Shown piece by piece: positions 13,464 to 16,929 of a DNA stretch of 16,929 nucleotides. Position 1 is the first letter of the stretch. Every line of letters begins with the position of its first letter. The translations under genes and the position numbers were made by a program. The stretch is taken from positions 1-16,929 of the forward strand of contig DATFPQ010000307.1 in the NCBI GenBank assembly GCA_035264765.1, written 5' to 3'. This stretch comes from DATFPQ01 sp035264765. Lineage in GTDB: Bacteria; Actinomycetota; Actinomycetes; Actinomycetales; Angustibacteraceae. A model generated the notes under the pieces. The model searched no databases, was not told where the DNA came from, and was given only the letters and a program-made list of their open reading frames with translations.

Positions 13464-15046
13464 GCGGGGCGATGAACGGGAACGACATGAGCAGCACCGC
13501 CGGACGGCTCTGGGGCGTGGGTCTCGGCCCGGGCGACCCGGAGCTGGTGACGGTGAAGGCGGCGCGGCTGATCGCCGCCGCGGACGTGATCGCCTTCCAC
13601 AGCGGCACGCACCGGCGCAGCATCGCGCGGCAGATCGCCCAGCCGTACCTGCGGCCGGGCGTCCTGGAGGAGCCGCTGGTCTACCCGGTCACCACGGGGA
13701 GCACCGACCACCCCGGCGGCTACGAGGCCGCGATCGCCGACTTCTACGACGACGTGGCCTGCCGCCTCGCCGCCCACCTGGACGCCGGGCGCGACGTCGT
13801 GGTGCTCTGCGAGGGCGACCCGATGTTCTACGGGTCGTACATGTACACGCACGAGCGGCTCAGTGCCCGCTACCGCACCGAGGTGGTGCCCGGGGTGACG
13901 TCCGTAAGCGCCGCCGCGGCCGCCCTGGGCCGCCCGCTGGTGCAGCGGGACGAGGTCCTGACGATCATGCCTGGCACGCTGCCCCGCGAGGAGCTGGCCC
14001 GCCGGCTGGCGGCCACCGACGCGGCCGCGGTGCTGAAGCTCGGGCGGACGTTCGAGCGGGTCCGCGGTGCCATGGAGGACGCCGGCCGCGGCGCGCACGC
14101 GTGGTACGTCGAGCGGGCGTCCACGGAGCGCGAACGCACCGGTCCGCTTCGCGCGGTGGACCCGCACGAGGTGCCGTACTTCTCGCTCGCCATGGTGCCC
14201 AGCCCGTGGAGCGTCGGGAAGATGGACGGCTCGGACGCCGAGCGCTCCTCCGCGCCCGCGCCCGAGGCCGGCGCGGACGTCGGCACGCCTGGCGAGGTGG
14301 TGGTGGTCGGGCTCGGGCCCGGGGACGAGCGCTGGCTCACGCCGGAGGCGCGTGAGGCGCTGGAGAGCGCCGACCACCTGGTCGGGTACCGCACCTACCT
14401 CGACCGGGTGCCGCAGCGCCCGGGTCAGCAGCGCCACCCCTCGGGCAACACCGTGGAGGCCGAGCGGGCCGACGTCGCACTCGACCTGGCGCGCGGTGGA
14501 GCCTGCGTTGCGGTCGTGTCGTCCGGCGATCCCGGTGTCTTCGCGATGGCCGCCGCCGTGGTGGAGCAGGCCGCTGCGGACCCGCGGTGGGCCTCCGTGC
14601 CCGTACGCGTGCTGCCCGGTGTGACGGCGGCTCAGGCCGTGGCCAGCCGCGTGGGCGCCCCGCTGGGGCACGACTTCGCGGTCGTGTCGCTGTCCGACCG
14701 GCTCAAGCCCTGGGACGTCATCACCGCCCGGCTGGACGCCCTGGCCCGCGCCGACCTGGCCATCGCGCTGTACAACCCGACGTCTCAGTCCCGCACCTGG
14801 CAGCTGGGGGAGGCCCGCGACGTCCTTCTGCGCCACCGGGATCCAGCGACGCCCGTGGTCATCGGCCGCGACGTCGGGGGGCCGCAGGAGAGCGTCCGGG
14901 TCGTGACGCTGGCCGACCTCGACCCCGCCCAGGTCGACATGCGGTGCCTGCTCATCGTCGGCAGCTCGCAGACCCGAGCCGTCGAGCGGGACGGCCGCAC
15001 GACCGTCCTGACCCCCCGCCGCTACCCGGCCGCATCGGATGCGTAG
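13460..15046 (+). CDS. cobIJ: Bifunctional CobI-CobJ fusion (precorrin-2 C20- and precorrin-3B C17-methyltransferase)
   Basis: Two S-adenosylmethionine-dependent tetrapyrrole methylase domains lie in one 528-residue protein. The CobI half (about 17-248) starts LWGVGLGPGDPELVTVKAAR and has LCEGDPMFYGSYMY (116-129) and EVVPGVTSVSAAAAALGRPL (141-160); it methylates precorrin-2 at C-20. A variable linker (249-278) joins it to the CobJ half (279-522), which starts VVVVGLGPGDERWLTPEA. CobJ carries VSSGDPGVFAMAAAV (353-367), VLPGVTAAQAVASRVGAPLGHDF (384-406) and ALYNPTSQSR (436-445); it methylates C-17 with ring contraction. This fusion is known in mycobacteria and other actinobacteria. GTG 13460 overlaps the cobH stop as GTGA; ATG 13472 and ATG 13487 are possible alternatives. 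It is the last gene of the plus-strand operon. Confidence 0.95.
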   Translation: MSGAMNGNDMSSTAGRLWGVGLGPGDPELVTVKAARLIAAADVIAFHSGTHRRSIARQIAQPYLRPGVLEEPLVYPVTTGSTDHPGGYEAAIADFYDDVACRLAAHLDAGRDVVVLCEGDPMFYGSYMYTHERLSARYRTEVVPGVTSVSAAAAALGRPLVQRDEVLTIMPGTLPREELARRLAATDAAAVLKLGRTFERVRGAMEDAGRGAHAWYVERASTERERTGPLRAVDPHEVPYFSLAMVPSPWSVGKMDGSDAERSSAPAPEAGADVGTPGEVVVVGLGPGDERWLTPEAREALESADHLVGYRTYLDRVPQRPGQQRHPSGNTVEAERADVALDLARGGACVAVVSSGDPGVFAMAAAVVEQAAADPRWASVPVRVLPGVTAAQAVASRVGAPLGHDFAVVSLSDRLKPWDVITARLDALARADLAIALYNPTSQSRTWQLGEARDVLLRHRDPATPVVIGRDVGGPQESVRVVTLADLDPAQVDMRCLLIVGSSQTRAVERDGRTTVLTPRRYPAASDA

Positions 15047-15062
15047 CAGCCGTTCCCGCCCG

Positions 15063-15106
15063 ATCGTGGCAACAACCTTCGCTGGCCTGCAGAAGGTTGC
15101 CACGAT
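15063..15106. terminator. Bulged hairpin between convergent cobIJ and cobK, likely bidirectional terminator
   Basis: ATCGTGGCAAC (15063-15073) pairs exactly with 15096-15106. Inside it CTTC (15077-15080) pairs with GAAG (15092-15095), leaving a 3-base bulge (15074-15076) and an 11-base loop. It is centred between the cobIJ stop (15046) and the cobK stop (15133), where both operons need to end. There is no T-run. Confidence 0.6.
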
Positions 15107-15132
15107 GGCCGCCTTCTGAGCGGGAGCGGCGC

Positions 15133-15888
15133 TCAGACGCGGAGCCGCGCGCGGACCCAGTGGGCCGCGGCGTCGACGTCGGGGACGACTGCGGGCGGCT
15201 GGTCCTCGGCCGGCACCAGCGGGCGCTGCACCATGACGACCGGAAGGTCGAGGTCGCGGGCCGCCGCGAGCTTGGCCTCCGTGAGGGCGCCGCCGCTGTT
15301 CTTGGTCACCAGGACGTCGATGCGTCGGGAGCGCATCAGCTTGGTCTCTGCCGCCACGGTGTACGGCCCGCGGTCGAGGACGATCTCGACGTGGGGCGGC
15401 ACCGTGTGCGCCGGCGGGTCGACGCATCGGGCCAGCAGCCAGACGTCCGGCACCGCGTAGAACGCGGGCAGGTCACGGCGGCCGGTGGTCAGCAGTGCTC
15501 GCTGTCCCAGCGAGGGCAGCAGCGCGGCGGCGGCGGACACGTCGGCCACCGAGTGCCAGGCGTCCCCGGCCCGCGCGGTCCACGCCGGTCGCTCCAGCCG
15601 CAGCAGTGGCACGCCGGTCTGCGCCGCGGCCGCGACGCAGGACGCGCTGATCCGCGCGGCGAACGGGTGGCTTGCGTCCACGACCGCGGACACGCGGTTC
15701 TCGGTCATCCACTCGGCAAGCCCGGTCGGACCGCCGAAGCCGCCGATCCGCACCTCGCCGACCGGAAGCCGCGGCTGCGTCACCGCACCGGCCAGAGACG
15801 AGACGACGCGTAGGCCCGGGGTCCCGTCGAGGGCCTCCGCCAGCGCCCGCGCCTCGCTGGTACCCCCGACCAGCAGCAGCCGCTTCAC
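15133..15888 (-). CDS. cobK: Precorrin-6A reductase CobK
   Basis: CobK uses NADPH to reduce precorrin-6A to precorrin-6B (dihydro form) between the CobM and CobL steps. The 251-residue protein has the characteristic N-terminal LLLVGGTSEARALAEAL (4-20), VVDASHPFAARISA (69-82), LLTTGRRDLPAF (132-143), RGPYTV (173-178) and VLVTKNSGGALTEAKL (192-207). The start is GTG 15888, whose GTGA overlaps the cobM stop by four bases. The frame stays open much further upstream, but that sequence is the cobM gene read out of frame and has no similarity to CobK. It is the last gene of the minus-strand run cobL-cobM-cobK. Confidence 0.94.
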   Translation of the reverse strand: MKRLLLVGGTSEARALAEALDGTPGLRVVSSLAGAVTQPRLPVGEVRIGGFGGPTGLAEWMTENRVSAVVDASHPFAARISASCVAAAAQTGVPLLRLERPAWTARAGDAWHSVADVSAAAALLPSLGQRALLTTGRRDLPAFYAVPDVWLLARCVDPPAHTVPPHVEIVLDRGPYTVAAETKLMRSRRIDVLVTKNSGGALTEAKLAAARDLDLPVVMVQRPLVPAEDQPPAVVPDVDAAAHWVRARLRV

Positions 15889-16631
15889 CTGGACCGGTGC
15901 CGGGACGCCGAGTACAGGTGGCTGTCCGGGAAGCCGTGCGCCTCCAGCACGCGTCCGACGAAGATCATTGCCGCGGTCGTGATCCCGGCCTCCCGCACCT
16001 GGTCGCTGATGTCGGCAAGGGTGCCGCGCAGCACGACCTCGTCCGGCTGTGAGGCCCGCTGCACCACCGCGACCGGGCAGTCCCAGCCGTAGTGCTCGGC
16101 GAGCTCGGGGGCAAGCACGTCGATGCGTTGCACCGCCAGATGCAGTGCAAGTGTTGCGCCCGTGGCGGCGAAGGCCGCGAGGCTTTCGCTCTCGGGCATG
16201 GGCGTCGACCGAGCCTGCGTGCGCGTGAGCACCACGCTCTGCCCGACGGCCGGCACGGTGAGCTCCTGGCGCAGCACGGCCGCCGCCGCCGCGAACGACG
16301 GCACACCGGGAGTCACGTCGTACGGCACGCCCGCGGCCTCGAGCCGGCGCACCTGCTCGGTGAGTGCACTCCACACCGACGGGTCACCGGAGCACAGCCG
16401 GGCGACGTCCTGGCCGGCGGCGTCGGTCTCGACCATGACGGCGACGATCTCGTCGAGGGTCAGGTCCGCCGTGTCCACCAGACGGGTGCCGGGGGAGCAG
16501 TACGAGAGCACGTCATCCGGGGACAGGCTGCCCGCGTAGAGGCACACCGGGCTGGCAGCCAGAAGGCGAGTCGCCCGGACGGTCAGCAGGTCCGCCGCCC
16601 CCGGACCCGCACCGATGAAGTGCACCGTCAT
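15885..16631 (-). CDS. cobM: Precorrin-4 C11-methyltransferase CobM
   Basis: CobM transfers a methyl group from S-adenosylmethionine to C-11 of precorrin-4, forming precorrin-5. The 248 residues form a single tetrapyrrole methylase domain. It opens with TVHFIGAGPGAADLLTVRA (2-20), then has CLYAGSL (30-36), RLCSGDPSVWSAL (78-90), VTPGVPSFAAAAAVLRQELTVP (106-127) and VVLTRTQARSTPMPESESL (133-151), all typical of CobM/CbiF. The ATG at 16631 has a strong GGAGGAGG (16639-16646 on the minus strand) seven bases upstream. That ATG overlaps the cobL stop (ATGA), and the cobM stop overlaps the cobK start. Confidence 0.95.
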   Translation of the reverse strand: MTVHFIGAGPGAADLLTVRATRLLAASPVCLYAGSLSPDDVLSYCSPGTRLVDTADLTLDEIVAVMVETDAAGQDVARLCSGDPSVWSALTEQVRRLEAAGVPYDVTPGVPSFAAAAAVLRQELTVPAVGQSVVLTRTQARSTPMPESESLAAFAATGATLALHLAVQRIDVLAPELAEHYGWDCPVAVVQRASQPDEVVLRGTLADISDQVREAGITTAAMIFVGRVLEAHGFPDSHLYSASRHRSR

Positions 16632-16929
16632 GACCGATCCTCCTCCGGCTTCACCGCACACCATTGAACAACGGCAAGGGCTGGACGCCACACCGTAAAC
16701 GAACCGAGGGGCGCCGCTTGCTCGACCTGGATCCGGGTCAGCTCGCCGCCCTCGGTCGAGTACCACCGCGACACCACCGCCTCGGACTCGCGCGTCACCG
16801 CGTGGACGACGATCCGGCCGCCCGGCCGCAGCCCCTCCCAACAGGCTTCCAGGACCCCTGGGACGCTGACCCCTCCGCCGACGAACACGGCGTCCGGCCG
16901 CGGCAGCTCGGTCAACGCCTCGGGCGCCT
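16628..16929 (-). CDS. cobL: Precorrin-6Y methyltransferase/decarboxylase CobL, C-terminal part, cut by window edge
   Basis: Only the last 99 codons are present, and the frame is open to the right edge of the window. The visible part matches the end of the CbiT-like C-15 methyltransferase/decarboxylase domain of CobL. It includes PRPDAVFVGGGVSVPGVLEA and LRPGGRIVVHAVTRESE, followed by the C-terminal WRPALAVVQWCAVKP strand. CobL methylates C-5 and C-15 and decarboxylates the C-12 acetate of precorrin-6B. The stop overlaps the cobM start by four bases. A TTG at 16915 could be read as a start but lies inside the methyltransferase fold. I cannot tell whether the CbiE half is fused, as in CobL, or separate. 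Confidence 0.85.
   Translation of the reverse strand, partial: APEALTELPRPDAVFVGGGVSVPGVLEACWEGLRPGGRIVVHAVTRESEAVVSRWYSTEGGELTRIQVEQAAPLGSFTVWRPALAVVQWCAVKPEEDRS

Noticed and set aside
12869..15427. Very long antisense open frames (also at 8472-10772, 6857-8776 and 373-2367, all minus strand)
   Set aside because: They lie opposite clearly recognised genes, are rich in Arg, Pro, Gly and Ala, and show no family motifs. Such shadows are expected at this GC content.
15889..16374. Upstream extension of the cobK frame, as a possible fused N-terminal domain
   Set aside because: The extension is entirely within cobM in another frame, and the CobK family N-terminus begins at the GTG at 15888.
16628..16915. 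A complete small gene starting at TTG 16915
   Set aside because: The frame continues open to the window edge and the protein is the C-terminal part of the CobL methyltransferase domain, so it is a truncated view of a larger gene.

Overview
This window is very GC-rich and has long shadow ORFs on every strand. Gene starts are mostly GTG or ATG, and the -10-like hexamers look actinomycete-type. It suggests a high-GC actinobacterium (Actinomycetota); the family cannot be named from the sequence alone. Most of it is a locus for aerobic (early oxygen, late cobalt) cobalamin biosynthesis. The oxygen route is supported by a precorrin-3B synthase (CobG) and a large cobaltochelatase subunit (CobN).

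Layout. Bases 1-306 hold a G-rich segment and a full-size cobalamin riboswitch leading to cobN (307-4074). Bases 4075-8401 carry three genes with no evident cobalamin role: a small secreted protein (4304-4930), a GH15 glucoamylase/trehalase-type glycosidase on the minus strand (5043-6977), and a divergent GT4-type glycosyltransferase (7151-8401). A perfect 16-bp inverted repeat separates the convergent secreted-protein and GH15 genes. Bases 8402-8759 have no gene. They hold a perfect 21-bp inverted repeat with a 26-nt loop, then a second, differently built cobalamin riboswitch. That riboswitch leads a tightly coupled plus-strand operon: a fused ChlI-ChlD-type chelatase ATPase, cobO, cobG, cobH and a cobI-cobJ fusion (8760-15046). 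Converging on it from the right is a minus-strand run, cobL (cut by the window edge), cobM, cobK (16929 to 15133). A bulged hairpin lies between the two operons.

How the genes work together. CobI, CobG, CobJ, CobM, CobK, CobL and CobH supply most of the ring methylation, contraction, reduction and rearrangement steps from precorrin-2 to hydrogenobyrinate. CobN with the fused AAA+/VWA protein is the likely cobalt insertion machine, replacing the CobS/CobT pair. CobO adenosylates the cobalt. Both plus-strand cobalamin transcription units sit behind B12 riboswitches, so end-product feedback is expected. Adjacent cobalamin genes overlap by 1 to 4 bases, which implies translational coupling. CobB, CobF-type and the late nucleotide-loop genes are not in this window.

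I found no convincing undescribed system. The best leads are the unusual second riboswitch (an 18-nt insertion in its P4 region and little peripheral structure) and the 21-bp palindrome just upstream of it.
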